A stretch of 64,000 nt of DNA from assembly GCF_023273875.1 (NCBI RefSeq), contig NZ_CP096882.1, positions 1,116,001-1,180,000 of the forward strand, written 5' to 3'. How positions within the stretch are numbered: the first letter of the stretch is position 1; the number at the start of each line of letters is the position of its first letter. The notes under the pieces were generated by a model that worked only from the letters and a program-made list of their open reading frames with translations, made no database searches and was not told where the DNA came from. The DNA is from Pseudarthrobacter sp. SSS035. Lineage in GTDB: Bacteria > Actinomycetota > Actinomycetes > Actinomycetales > Micrococcaceae. Both the position numbers and the translations under genes were made by a program. Of this stretch, positions 8,443-17,232 are shown in pieces.

Positions 8443-9603
8443 ATGCTCTCGGACAAATCCCGCCCCGTCATTGAGGCCACACTGCCGCTCGTCGGTTCCC
8501 GGATCGGCGCCATCACTCCCAAGTTCTACGCACGGCTGTTCGCGGCCCACCCGGAACTGTTGGATGGCCTGTTCAGCCGCTCCAACCAGCGCTCGGGCAA
8601 CCAGCAGCAGGCGTTGGCCGGAAGCATCGCCGCTTTCGCCACGCACCTGGTCAACAACCCGGGCACCCTCCCCGAAACCGTGCTTTCCCGCATCGCCCAC
8701 CGGCACGCGTCGCTCGGCATCACCGAGCCCCAGTACCAGGTGGTCTACGAACACCTCTTCGCGGCCATCGCGGAGGACCTGGCCGAGGTCATCACCCCGG
8801 AGATCGCCGAGGCCTGGACCGAAGTCTATTGGCTGATGGCCGACGCCCTGATCAAGCTTGAAAAGGGCCTCTACGCAGCACAGGCCAACAGCAAGATGTG
8901 GACCCCGTGGAAGGTCGCCGCCAAGATCCCTGCCGGCATCGGCTCCATGACCTTCACCCTCGAACCCGCTGACGATACCCCCGTCACGGCTGCCCTGCCG
9001 GGTCAGTACGTCAGCGTCAAGGTCCAGCTGCCGGACGGCCTGCGCCAGGTCCGGCAGTACTCACTTTCGGGCGATGCAGGCACCAGCCGCAGCTTCACCA
9101 CCAAGCTCGACGACGGCGGCGAGGTCTCCCCCGTGCTGCACAACGCCGTCGAGGTTGGCGACATCCTGGAGATCTCCAACCCGTACGGCGAGATCACCCT
9201 CAAGGACGGCGACGGTCCGGTGGTCCTGGCTTCGGCCGGCATCGGCTGCACGCCGACGGCGTCGATCCTGCGCTCCCTCGCCGAGTCGGGCTCCGACCGG
9301 CAGGTGCTGGTGCTGCACGCGGAAAGCACCCTGAACAGCTGGGCGCTGCGCGGTCAGATGACGGACGACGTCGAACGCCTGGCGGGTGCCGACCTCCAGC
9401 TGTGGCTCGAAGAGCCACACGACGGGGCCAACGAGGGTTTCATGTCCCTGCGCGAAGTGGACCTGCCGGCCAACGCGTCGCTGTACCTTTGCGGACCGCT
9501 GCCGTTTATGAAGCACATCCGCAACGAGGCCATCAACGCCGGCATCCCGGCCACTCGCATCCACTACGAGGTCTTCGGGCCGGACATCTGGCTGGCCAGC
9601 TGA
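8443..9603 (+). CDS. hmp: Flavohemoprotein Hmp, nitric oxide dioxygenase
   Basis: A 386-residue cytosolic enzyme that converts NO plus O2 and NAD(P)H to nitrate. Domain order is a globin domain (residues 1-140, B10 Tyr29 in FYARLF, proximal His88 in AHRHASLGI), a ferredoxin-reductase FAD domain (RQYSLSG) and an NAD domain (AGIGCTPT, then YLCGPLPFM). Length is standard for the family (about 395). It sits behind NsrR and its operator, giving a complete NO-response unit. Convergent with pckG across a strong bidirectional terminator. Confidence 0.96.
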   Translation: MLSDKSRPVIEATLPLVGSRIGAITPKFYARLFAAHPELLDGLFSRSNQRSGNQQQALAGSIAAFATHLVNNPGTLPETVLSRIAHRHASLGITEPQYQVVYEHLFAAIAEDLAEVITPEIAEAWTEVYWLMADALIKLEKGLYAAQANSKMWTPWKVAAKIPAGIGSMTFTLEPADDTPVTAALPGQYVSVKVQLPDGLRQVRQYSLSGDAGTSRSFTTKLDDGGEVSPVLHNAVEVGDILEISNPYGEITLKDGDGPVVLASAGIGCTPTASILRSLAESGSDRQVLVLHAESTLNSWALRGQMTDDVERLAGADLQLWLEEPHDGANEGFMSLREVDLPANASLYLCGPLPFMKHIRNEAINAGIPATRIHYEVFGPDIWLAS

Positions 9604-9633
9604 ATCAATTGGTGGGCCCACGCCTGGGCCCAC

Positions 9634-9679
9634 GCTACCGAGGGGCCCCAATCGAGCTTGCGAGATTGGGGAGGTAGCG
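9634..9679. repeat. Stem-loop with GAGCTTGCGAG core, copied twice nearby
   Basis: GCTACC...CCCCAATC pairs with GATTGGGG...GGTAGC around the loop GAGCTTGCGA. The same 11-mer GAGCTTGCGAG recurs about 45 nt later (near 9698-9708). This resembles an intergenic repeat element; its role is unknown. Confidence 0.6.
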
Positions 9680-9724
9680 GGGAGGGTTCCCTGGCCGAGC
9701 TTGCGAGGCTAGGGGCCGGTGGGG

Positions 9725-9773
9725 ACGACGGCGGCCCCGCACCTTTCTTGCAAAGGTGCGGGGCCGCCGTCGT
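9725..9773. terminator. Bidirectional terminator between hmp and pckG
   Basis: A perfect 22-bp GC-rich stem (arms beginning ACGACGGCGGCCCCGCACC) with a short loop, between the two convergent stop codons. Confidence 0.85.
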
Positions 9774-9787
9774 ACTTTCTGGAACGT

Positions 9788-11614
9788 TTAGCCCAGGCGG
9801 GCCTTCAGGCCGGCAAGCTCGGACTGCAGCGCCTCGGGGAGGGAATCGCCGAAGTTGGCGTACCATTCCTCGATGGACGCGAGCTCGGCGGCCCATTCGG
9901 CCGGGTCAACGCGGACAGCTTCCTCGACCTGGGCGGGCGTCATGTCCAGGCCCTTGAGGTCGATGGATTCGCCGGTGGGAACAAAGCCGATCGGCGTCTC
10001 GACGGCGTCCGCCTTGCCTTCCAGGCGCTCGATGGCCCACTTGAGGACACGGGCGTTGTCGCCGAAGCCAGGCCAGGCAAAGCCACCCTCGGCCGTGCGG
10101 CGGAACCAGTTGACCAGGAAGATCTTGGGCAGGCGCTCCGGGTTGCCCTTGGCGGACAGGTTCACCCAGTGGTTGAGGTAGTCGCCAGCGTCGTAGCCCA
10201 TGAACGGCAGCATGGCCATAGGATCGCGGCGAACCACGCCCACCGCCCCGGCTGCCGCGGCAGTGGTCTCGGAGGACAGTGTGGAACCCATGAAGATGCC
10301 GTTTGACCAGCTGCGGGCCTCGGTCACCAGGGGGATGGTGGTCTTGCGCCGGCCGCCGAACAGGATGGCGGAAAGCTCCACGCCGTCGGGGTTGTTGTAC
10401 TCCTCGGCCAGCATGTCGATCTGGTCGATCGGCGTGCAGAAGCGCGAGTTCGGGTGGGCTGCGGGCTTGTCCGAATCCGAGGTCCAGGAGTTGCCCTGCC
10501 AATCGGTCAGGTGAGCAGGCACGTCCTCAGTCATGCCCTCCCACCACACGCCGCCGTCGTCGGTCAGTGCAACGTTGGTGAAGATGCTGTTGCCCTTGGC
10601 GATGGCGCGCATCGCGTTGGGGTTGGTGCCCCAGCCGGTGCCCGGAGCCACGCCGAAGAGGCCCGCCTCGGGGTTGACGGCGCGGAGCTCGCCTTCCTTG
10701 CCGAAACGCATCCAGGTGATGTCGTCACCGAGCGTCTCCACCTTCCAGCCTTCGATGGTGGGATCGAGCAGCGCGAGGTTGGTCTTGCCGCAGGCGGAGG
10801 GGAAGGCAGCCGAGACGTAGTACGTCTTCTGCTCGGGCGAGGTCAGCTTCAGGATGAGCATGTGCTCGGCCAGCCAGCCCTCGTCGCGGGCCATGACGGA
10901 AGCGATGCGCAGGGCGTAGCACTTCTTGCCCAGGAGCGCGTTTCCGCCGTAGCCGGAGCCGAAGGACCAGATGGAGCGCTCCTCGGGGAAGTGCACGATC
11001 CACTTGTCCGTGTTGCACGGCCAAGGCACGTCCGCCTGGCCTGCTTCGAGCGGCGCACCCAGGGAGTGCAGGGCCGGCACGAAGAATGCGTTGGTCTCGG
11101 TGATGCGGTTCAGCACGTCGGTGCCGATGCGGGCCATGATGCGCATCGAGGCAACAACGTAGGCACTGTCGGTGATCTCCACGCCGAACTTGGGATCTTC
11201 GGCATCCAGATGGCCCATGACGAACGGGATGACGTACATGGTGCGCCCGCGCATGGAGCCGGCAAACAGCCCACGCAGCTTTTCCTTCATCTCGACCGGG
11301 GCCATCCAGTTATTGGTGAAGCCGGCGTCGTGCTCCTTCTCGGAGCAGATGAAGGTCTGCTCTTCCACACGGGCTACGTCCGCGGGATCAGAGAATGCAG
11401 CGAAAGAGTTGGGGAAGAGCTCCTGGTTCAGGCGCGTCAGCGTTCCTGCCGCGACGAGTTCATCGGTAAGACGCGTGTTTTCCACTTCGGTACCGTCAAC
11501 CCAGTGGATCCGGTCCGGCTGCGTGAGTCCAGCAACCTCTTCGACCCATGCCAGCAGGCCAGCATGCGTGGTGGGTGCTTTCTCAAGCAGCGGCAGTCGT
11601 GCGAGATCGCCCAT
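9788..11614 (-). CDS. pckG: Phosphoenolpyruvate carboxykinase (GTP)
   Basis: A 608-residue GTP-dependent PEPCK that converts oxaloacetate and GTP to PEP, CO2 and GDP at the entry of gluconeogenesis. Clear signatures are the kinase-1a loop FPSACGKTNLA containing the reactive cysteine, the metal and nucleotide region ETLGDDITWMRFG, and the guanine pocket/N-terminal blocks FGSGYGGNALLGKKC. I start at ATG 11614 (MGDLARLPLLEKAP) because GGAAGGGA precedes it by 6 nt; an ATG eight codons upstream is possible. The upstream region carries several protein-binding-like motifs. Confidence 0.97.
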   Translation of the reverse strand: MGDLARLPLLEKAPTTHAGLLAWVEEVAGLTQPDRIHWVDGTEVENTRLTDELVAAGTLTRLNQELFPNSFAAFSDPADVARVEEQTFICSEKEHDAGFTNNWMAPVEMKEKLRGLFAGSMRGRTMYVIPFVMGHLDAEDPKFGVEITDSAYVVASMRIMARIGTDVLNRITETNAFFVPALHSLGAPLEAGQADVPWPCNTDKWIVHFPEERSIWSFGSGYGGNALLGKKCYALRIASVMARDEGWLAEHMLILKLTSPEQKTYYVSAAFPSACGKTNLALLDPTIEGWKVETLGDDITWMRFGKEGELRAVNPEAGLFGVAPGTGWGTNPNAMRAIAKGNSIFTNVALTDDGGVWWEGMTEDVPAHLTDWQGNSWTSDSDKPAAHPNSRFCTPIDQIDMLAEEYNNPDGVELSAILFGGRRKTTIPLVTEARSWSNGIFMGSTLSSETTAAAAGAVGVVRRDPMAMLPFMGYDAGDYLNHWVNLSAKGNPERLPKIFLVNWFRRTAEGGFAWPGFGDNARVLKWAIERLEGKADAVETPIGFVPTGESIDLKGLDMTPAQVEEAVRVDPAEWAAELASIEEWYANFGDSLPEALQSELAGLKARLG

Positions 11615-11715
11615 TGCGGTTCCCTTCCTCGGGGTCATCGGTGTGGACTAAATGCTATTGGCCGCCCAAGGGCGTCATGGGAGGTCAGCGGTGCACGTTC
11701 GTGATCGTTGGAGCC

Positions 11716-11792
11716 GAAAACCGCGCAAATTCAAGGAAAACCGCGCACAAACGGTTGCATTTAAGTGACGAAGGTCACCTAGACCGGTCTAG
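11716..11792 (-). promoter_or_regulatory. pckG upstream regulatory region with Crp/GlxR-like site
   Basis: Three elements are visible. GAAAACCGCGCA occurs twice at 20-bp spacing (11716 and 11736). GTGA-N6-TCAC at 11765-11778 fits the core of the Crp/GlxR consensus TGTGA-N6-TCACA. A perfect palindrome CTAGACCGGTCTAG lies at 11779-11792. pckG starts at 11614 on the minus strand and tRNA-Arg diverges at 11891. Functional assignment is inference. Confidence 0.5.
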
Positions 11793-11890
11793 TCAGCTAG
11801 ATTACATGCCTCTCGATTTGGTACTCCGGGCCACCCTCGCGTAAAGTAATTCGAGGTTCGGGGAGCAAGAAACTCTGCGAAACACAAAAT

Positions 11891-11964
<74 letters not shown>

Positions 11965-11970
11965 CAGAGA

Positions 11971-12004
11971 AAGGCCCGTATCGGTTCGCCGGTACGGGCC
12001 TTTT
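11971..12004 (+). terminator. Terminator of tRNA-Arg
   Basis: AAGGCCCGTA pairs with TACGGGCCTT around a short loop, followed by a T run. Confidence 0.8.
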
Positions 12005-12089
12005 GTCGTTAAGTTACGCAGTTCTGCAGTCACCTGATTGACGACGACGGCGCTCCCCGCCTCCCACGAGGCGGGCGTAGGCTGGACGA

Positions 12090-13604
12090 ATGACGCCTGA
12101 AACGCTGCAACGTGAATTCGATGTCATTGTGATCGGCGCTGGTGCCGTGGGGGAAAACGTCGCCGACCGGGTGGTCCAGGGCGGCCTGACGGCTGTCCTT
12201 GTTGAAGCCGAACTGGTGGGCGGCGAATGCTCATATTGGGCCTGCATGCCATCCAAAGCCCTGCTCCGCCCCGGCACAGCCCTGCACGGCGCACAGACGG
12301 TACCCGGCGCAGCGGAAGCCGTCACGCTGACACTGGATGCAGCGGCAGTCCTGAAGCGCCGGGACTATTTCACCGCAAACTGGCAGGACGACAGCCAGGT
12401 GAAGTGGTTGGAAAATACCGGGATTGAGCTGATCCGTGGCCACGGCTGGATCACCGAGCCGCGCACCGTTGAAGTAGCCGGGCTGGACGGCAACACTTAC
12501 CAACTCAAGGCGCGTCACGCCGTCGTACTCGCCACCGGCTCCACACCCACCACACCTCCCATCGACGGGTTGGCGGATCTGCAGGTCTGGGGCACACGCG
12601 AAGCCACCTCGGCCCACGAGGTGCCGGAGCGCCTGGCTGTAATCGGCGGGGGTGTCGCGGGCAGCGAACTGGCGCAGGCATTCGCACGCCTGGGCTCGGA
12701 CGTGACGCTGGTGGCCAGGAGCGGCCTGCTGGGCACGTTCCCCGCAGAGGCCAGCAAGCTTGTGGTCGCGGGGCTGCGCGCGGACGGCGTGGCGGTCCGC
12801 CTCAACACGTCCACCGAAAGTGTCAGGGAAAACGACGACGGCACGTTCACCCTCACACTTCAGGACCCGACGGCGGACGGCCGCACCACCGTCATTGCGG
12901 ACAAGGTCCTCGTTTCAACAGGCCGGCATCCCGCCCTCGAAGGCCTCGGTCTGGAAAGGCTGGGTTTCGAGGCGCAGGACGGGCAGCCGCTGAAGCTCAC
13001 CACCGACTCCACTGGACTAGTCCAGGGCCTCCCGGACGTCCCGGGCACGGCGGGTACCCCGAGCGAGAAGGGTGAGGAAGGCGAGAATCCCTGGCTTTAC
13101 GCTGTTGGCGACGCCGCAGGAAGAAACTTCTTCACGCACCAGGGCAAATACGAGGCCAGGGCCACCGGCGACGCGATCGCGTCCCGAGCCAAGGGCGAGC
13201 TCAGCGGCGTCCCCGCGGCCTGGAGCCGGTACGCCCAGACCGCCAACCAGCATGCTGTCCCGAACGTGGTGTTCACCGATCCCGAACTGGCGGCCGTTGG
13301 GCGCTCGGTGGAGCAGGCAAAGCGGGACGGCTACAACGTGTCGTCCGTGGAGCTGCCCATCCAAGTGTCGGGTTCGTCCCTGCATTCGGAACACTACGAA
13401 GGCTGGGCGCAACTGGTGGTCGACGAGGACCGGCGGGTCCTGCTCGGCGCCACCTTCGCGGGCCCGGACGTGGGCGAACTGCTGCACGCGGCCACCATCG
13501 CAGTGGTGGGCGAGGTCCCGCTGGAGCGGCTGTGGCATGCGGTGCCATCGTTTCCCACGGTCAGCGAGGTGTGGCTGCGGCTCCTGGAGAAGTACGGCTT
13601 GTAG
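12090..13604 (+). CDS. Class I pyridine nucleotide-disulfide oxidoreductase
   Basis: A 504-residue FAD/NAD(P)H flavoenzyme of the glutathione/mercuric/lipoamide reductase superfamily. The N-terminal FAD motif IGAGAVGENVA is followed by the redox-active CxxxxC in GGECSYWACMPSK. The central NAD(P) Rossmann motif is IGGGVAGSELAQAF and a second FAD motif is YAVGDAAG. The C-terminal dimer-interface region carries HAVPSFPTVSE, with the His and Glu of the acid-base pair. No acyl-carrier or thiol-partner gene is adjacent, so the physiological disulfide is unknown. Usual length is 450-480; an acidic insert near residues 305-330 accounts for the excess. Confidence 0.9.
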   Translation: MTPETLQREFDVIVIGAGAVGENVADRVVQGGLTAVLVEAELVGGECSYWACMPSKALLRPGTALHGAQTVPGAAEAVTLTLDAAAVLKRRDYFTANWQDDSQVKWLENTGIELIRGHGWITEPRTVEVAGLDGNTYQLKARHAVVLATGSTPTTPPIDGLADLQVWGTREATSAHEVPERLAVIGGGVAGSELAQAFARLGSDVTLVARSGLLGTFPAEASKLVVAGLRADGVAVRLNTSTESVRENDDGTFTLTLQDPTADGRTTVIADKVLVSTGRHPALEGLGLERLGFEAQDGQPLKLTTDSTGLVQGLPDVPGTAGTPSEKGEEGENPWLYAVGDAAGRNFFTHQGKYEARATGDAIASRAKGELSGVPAAWSRYAQTANQHAVPNVVFTDPELAAVGRSVEQAKRDGYNVSSVELPIQVSGSSLHSEHYEGWAQLVVDEDRRVLLGATFAGPDVGELLHAATIAVVGEVPLERLWHAVPSFPTVSEVWLRLLEKYGL

Positions 13605-13633
13605 GAGGGGCCCAAGTGCCTGCGAGGCGCTGG

Positions 13634-13678
13634 TCTATTCCACCCGCGTCTACTCCACCCGCGCCTTCTCCTCCCGCA
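13634..13678. repeat. 3 x 15-bp tandem repeat
   Basis: Three adjacent 15-bp units (TCTATTCCACCCGCG, TCTACTCCACCCGCG, then a diverged CCTTCTCCTCCCGCA) lie in the intergenic region just before a TetR-type operator. Confidence 0.8.
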
Positions 13679-13683
13679 CTATT

Positions 13684-13703
13684 TGAACTGACCAGTCAGT
13701 TCA
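13684..13703 (+). promoter_or_regulatory. TetR-type operator of the ABC-like/YhgE/TetR operon
   Basis: A 20-bp palindrome, TGAACTGAC-CA-GTCAGTTCA, with perfect 9-bp arms. It sits 41 nt upstream of the TTG start of the first gene, directly before a -10-like GTTAGGCT. The operon ends in a TetR gene, so autorepression is the likely mechanism (inference). Confidence 0.7.
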
Positions 13704-13743
13704 GTTAGGCTGGAGGTGGACATACACCGTCGAAAGGCCATTT

Positions 13744-14451
13744 TTGCTCTCCGTACAGCAGCTCCTTGTGAAGGGCCGGCGCGACGATTTGCTTCCGCCC
13801 ACCTCTCTGCGGGTCGGCCGGGGTGAGCTCCTCCTCGTCACCGCCGAACGCCAGGACCAGCGGACAGCCCTTGCCCTGACCATCAGCGGGCGTATGAAAC
13901 CCACTGGCGGCCGGATGTCCTGGGACGCCAACGAACGCACCAAATTCCTCCGCCTCGCGAGCGCCCTGGTGGATTCCCCCAACGTGAATGAGCCCGAGCA
14001 GCACCTCAGTGTCCGGGACCTTGTCACCGAGGACCTCGCCCTGATCCCCCGCCGCTACCGGGGCGCGCTGCTGAGCAAGCCCTGGCTCAAAGTCAACAGT
14101 TTCGAGGACATCGCGGGCCTGTGGACGGAGCAGCTGGCGCCGGATCGGCGCATTGAACTGCTGACGGCCCTGGCCCTCGCCAACCCGCACACGGACCTTT
14201 TGGTGGTGGACTCCCCCGACAGGCACGGTGCCCACGCTGCGGACTGGCTCCCGCGGCTTGAGGAGCTGGCGTACGACGCCGGCCGGCCGCTCGCCGTCGT
14301 CGTCACCGTTGCTGCCCTCCCGGCAGGGTGGACCGGACCGGCCACAGTGATCGGCAACGCCGTCCCGGACGTGGACGAAGCGCCCGGTGCGGCGCCGATC
14401 ACAGACGAAGAAACCGAATCCCTCTTACTCGAAACCGAGGATGCCAAGTGA
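13744..14451 (+). CDS. ABC-transporter ATPase-like protein lacking a Walker A motif
   Basis: A 235-residue protein with the outline of an ABC nucleotide-binding domain. An N-terminal LSVQQLLVKGRRDDLLPPTSL strand set, a GELLLVTA position where Walker A would follow, and DLLVVDSPDRHGAHAADWL where Walker B and the D-loop fall. The P-loop GxxGxGKS/T is absent (AERQDQRTALAL) and no LSGGQ is visible, so ATP hydrolysis is doubtful. The TTG start at 13744 is supported by GAAAGG 7 nt upstream. It overlaps the YhgE gene by 4 nt (GTGA). Possibly a regulatory or structural partner of that membrane protein. Confidence 0.8.
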   Translation: MLSVQQLLVKGRRDDLLPPTSLRVGRGELLLVTAERQDQRTALALTISGRMKPTGGRMSWDANERTKFLRLASALVDSPNVNEPEQHLSVRDLVTEDLALIPRRYRGALLSKPWLKVNSFEDIAGLWTEQLAPDRRIELLTALALANPHTDLLVVDSPDRHGAHAADWLPRLEELAYDAGRPLAVVVTVAALPAGWTGPATVIGNAVPDVDEAPGAAPITDEETESLLLETEDAK

Positions 14452-16484
14452 CCGTGCTGCGGCTGGCCCGTTCCGAACTCAAGCGGATGACCGGTGGGTT
14501 GCTGCCGAAGCTGACCATCCTGGCCCTGATCATGGTGCCGCTCCTGTACGGGGCCGTGTATCTGTACGCCAACTGGAATCCCTATGGGAATCTGAACCAG
14601 ATCGAGGCCGCCCTGGTGGTTGAAGACGCCGGCGCCACGTCCAGCGACGGGACCGAGCTCCAGGCGGGCAAGAAGGTGGCGGACGGTCTGGTGGAGGGGA
14701 ACGTCTTCAACTGGCAGGCGGTCCCCTCGGCGGCCGAGGCCGACGCAGGGGTCAGCAGCGGCAAGTACGCGTTTGCACTGAAAATCCCGGCAGAATTCTC
14801 CACGAACCTCGTCTCACCCGGCAGCTTCGATTCGGCCAGCCAGGCGATGCTGAATGTCACCACCAACGATGCCAACAACTACCTGCTGAGCACCATCGTG
14901 GACAAGCTGACCACCGCGGTGCACACAACGGTGGCCAAGGAAGTGGGCGAAGAGACGGCGAACCAGCTGCTCACCGGGTTCGGCACCATCCACGCCCAGA
15001 TGCTCAAGGCCGCAGACGGCGCCGGGCAGTTGGCGGACGGCGTGGCCACCCTCCGCGACGGGACGGTCACCCTGCATACGGGCACCAGCGAGCTCAGCGC
15101 GGGAGCCGGCGAGCTGTACAACGGGCAGCTGAAACTGCGTGACGGAGCCAATCAGCTGACCGACGGCGCCGGGCAGCTCAGCGGCGGGCTCTCCGTCCTG
15201 AAGGACAAGACCGCCACCCTGCCCACGGACACCCGGACCCTGGCCAGCGGCGCGGCACAGGTGGCCGCGGGGAACGCGCAGCTGAACACCAAGGTCCAGG
15301 ACGTAGTCACCCAACTCGATGCCGCGGACCAGGGACTCCGGACGCGCGTGATCGAATCGAATGCCCGCCTGGTCGCCTCCGAAGTGATCACCCAGGTGCA
15401 GGCAGACAAAATCCTGGCCGACTTCGATACGGTGGCAGCCTCCAGCCCCGTGGCCGCGGCGAAGACCCGGATCCAGACCGACGCCACCCAGATCCAGAAG
15501 CTCGCGGACGGCTCCGAAGCCGTGAGCGTCGGCGCAGCCCAGCTGGCCACGGCCACCCCCGCGCTGAAGGACGCCGTTGTTCAGGCTTCCGGTGGCGCCG
15601 ACCAGCTCCACACCGGGGCGGCCACGCTGGCCACCGGAGAGCAGACTGCGCTCGACGGCGCCGGACGCCTCGCGGAAGGGGCGCAAACCCTCGACGCCGG
15701 TGCGGGGCAGCTGGAAGCCGGGGCCGGCACCGCCGCTGACGGCTCACGGACGCTGACCGACGAAATTTCCAAGGGCGCCGGGCAGGTGCCCAACCCGGAC
15801 GATTCGCAGAAGAGCAGCCTCTCCGAGGTGATTGCCGATCCCGTTGCGGTCAGCAACGTCTCGCAGGCAAAGGCGGACTCCTACGGCGCGGGGCTGGCAC
15901 CGTTCTTCCTGACGCTAGCCTTGTGGATCGGCATCTTTATGCTGGTCCAGGCGATGCGGCCCATCACCCAGCGGGCCCTGGCGTCGAACGCCCCGGCCTG
16001 GAAAATCGCCGTCGGCGGCTGGCTTCCGTTCCTGGCCGTTTCGGTGGTGCAGGCGAGCCTGCTGACCCTCGTGGTGAATCTGGCGCTGGGCCTCAACCCC
16101 GCGCATCCGGTGCTGATGTGGCTGTTTATGCTAGCCGCGGCCATGGCCTTCAGCGCCATCATCCAAGGCATCGTGGCGCTGCTGGGGTCACCGGGCAAGC
16201 TGGTGGTGCTGATCCTGCTGGTGCTCCAGCTGGTGTCCTCGGGCGGCACGTTCCCCTGGCAGACCACCCCGCAGCCGCTCCATGTTGTCCACGAAATCCT
16301 GCCCATGGGCTACGTGGTCACGGGCATGCGGCACCTCATCTACGGCGCGGACCTGTCCGGGATCGTGCCCACTGTCCTGGGGCTGCTCGGCTACACGTTG
16401 CTGGGCGCGGCGATGTCCACGTTTGCTGTCCGGAAGCACAAGTACTGGACCCTCAAAACGCTCAAACCGGAGATCACGGTATGA
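14448..16484 (+). CDS. YhgE/Pip family membrane protein (ABC-2-like)
   Basis: A 678-residue membrane protein. One N-terminal transmembrane helix (ILALIMVPLLYGAVYLYANW) is followed by a long extracytoplasmic region containing many LxxGAxxLxxG units (about residues 180-430), predicted as coiled-coil or helical repeats, and five to six C-terminal helices from about residue 480. This is the YhgE/Pip architecture, related to ABC-2 permeases and to phage-infection or secretion proteins. GTG start at 14448 overlaps the previous stop; its own stop overlaps the TetR start (ATGA). Probable role: envelope export together with the ABC-like partner, substrate unknown. Confidence 0.9.
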   Translation: MTVLRLARSELKRMTGGLLPKLTILALIMVPLLYGAVYLYANWNPYGNLNQIEAALVVEDAGATSSDGTELQAGKKVADGLVEGNVFNWQAVPSAAEADAGVSSGKYAFALKIPAEFSTNLVSPGSFDSASQAMLNVTTNDANNYLLSTIVDKLTTAVHTTVAKEVGEETANQLLTGFGTIHAQMLKAADGAGQLADGVATLRDGTVTLHTGTSELSAGAGELYNGQLKLRDGANQLTDGAGQLSGGLSVLKDKTATLPTDTRTLASGAAQVAAGNAQLNTKVQDVVTQLDAADQGLRTRVIESNARLVASEVITQVQADKILADFDTVAASSPVAAAKTRIQTDATQIQKLADGSEAVSVGAAQLATATPALKDAVVQASGGADQLHTGAATLATGEQTALDGAGRLAEGAQTLDAGAGQLEAGAGTAADGSRTLTDEISKGAGQVPNPDDSQKSSLSEVIADPVAVSNVSQAKADSYGAGLAPFFLTLALWIGIFMLVQAMRPITQRALASNAPAWKIAVGGWLPFLAVSVVQASLLTLVVNLALGLNPAHPVLMWLFMLAAAMAFSAIIQGIVALLGSPGKLVVLILLVLQLVSSGGTFPWQTTPQPLHVVHEILPMGYVVTGMRHLIYGADLSGIVPTVLGLLGYTLLGAAMSTFAVRKHKYWTLKTLKPEITV

Positions 16485-17227
16485 GCCCGCCCGCGCCGGG
16501 ATCTGGGGTGCACGATCCTGGCGTGCACGGTCCTGGAGTGCCTGATCCCGTTGGGCACGATCCTGGGGTGCATGATCCGGCCGTGCATGATCCCGTGGGG
16601 CACGATCCCGCCATGCACGGTCCCGCCGAGAAGAAACTCCGCCCGGCCCGGACCAATGCCACCCGGCAGAAGCTCTTCGACGCGTCTATGGAGCTGATCG
16701 GCCAGCGTGGCGCAGCGGGTGTCACTGTGGACGAGATCGCCGCGGCGGCGGGCGTCTCCAAGGGCACTGTCTACTACAACTTCGGCAGCAAGTCGGACCT
16801 GATCGCGCAGCTGCTGCGGCACGGCGTGGACATCCTGAAGACACGCCTGCTTAGCGAGGCCGGGCAGCCCGGGGCTGATCCATTGGTGGCCATGGAGGCA
16901 ATGATCGGCCAGGCCATGGATTTTATGGACGATTACCCGTCATTCGCCCGTTTGTGGGTGAGCGAAAACTGGCGGACTCCCAGCGAATGGCGGGACACTT
17001 TCGCGGTGCTCCGGTCTGAACTCCTGGCGGTCATCGGCGCGGCCATAGAGAACGTGGCTGCCGTCTATCCGGTGGACGAAACGGTCTCGCGGGGCAGCCT
17101 CGAAACGGCGATCTTTGGCGCCTGCTTTGTGGTGGGGCTTGACCGGCAGACCTACAACCCGGAACGCACCCGTGACCAAAGCGTTGCAGCAATCATGGCA
17201 ATCATGCGCGGCTATGTCGTGAAGTAG
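16481..17227 (+). CDS. TetR/AcrR regulator with N-terminal HDP pentapeptide repeats
   Basis: A 248-residue TetR-family repressor. The DNA-binding domain is typical (TRQKLFDASMELIGQRGAAGVTVDEIAAAAGVSKGTVYYNFGSKSDL split over residues 62-106), followed by a helical ligand-binding domain. The unusual part is residues 9-48, eight consecutive pentapeptides of the form x-V/G-H-D/G-P, seven of which contain His. ATG 16481 overlaps the YhgE stop; a downstream ATG at 16613 has no clear ribosome site and would remove the repeats. Probably represses its own operon through the 13684-13703 palindrome. Confidence 0.9.
   Translation: MSPPAPGSGVHDPGVHGPGVPDPVGHDPGVHDPAVHDPVGHDPAMHGPAEKKLRPARTNATRQKLFDASMELIGQRGAAGVTVDEIAAAAGVSKGTVYYNFGSKSDLIAQLLRHGVDILKTRLLSEAGQPGADPLVAMEAMIGQAMDFMDDYPSFARLWVSENWRTPSEWRDTFAVLRSELLAVIGAAIENVAAVYPVDETVSRGSLETAIFGACFVVGLDRQTYNPERTRDQSVAAIMAIMRGYVVK
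16505..16624 (+). repeat. 8 x 15-bp in-frame minisatellite in the TetR gene
   Basis: Eight imperfect 15-bp units such as GGGGTGCACGATCCT run in frame and encode the His-Asp-Pro pentapeptides. No unit breaks the reading frame. Confidence 0.9.
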
Positions 17228-17232
17228 CAGGG

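Noticed and set aside
10454..11704. A plus-strand 416-codon frame opposite pckG
   Set aside because: Antisense to unmistakable PEPCK motifs; no ribosome site or family.
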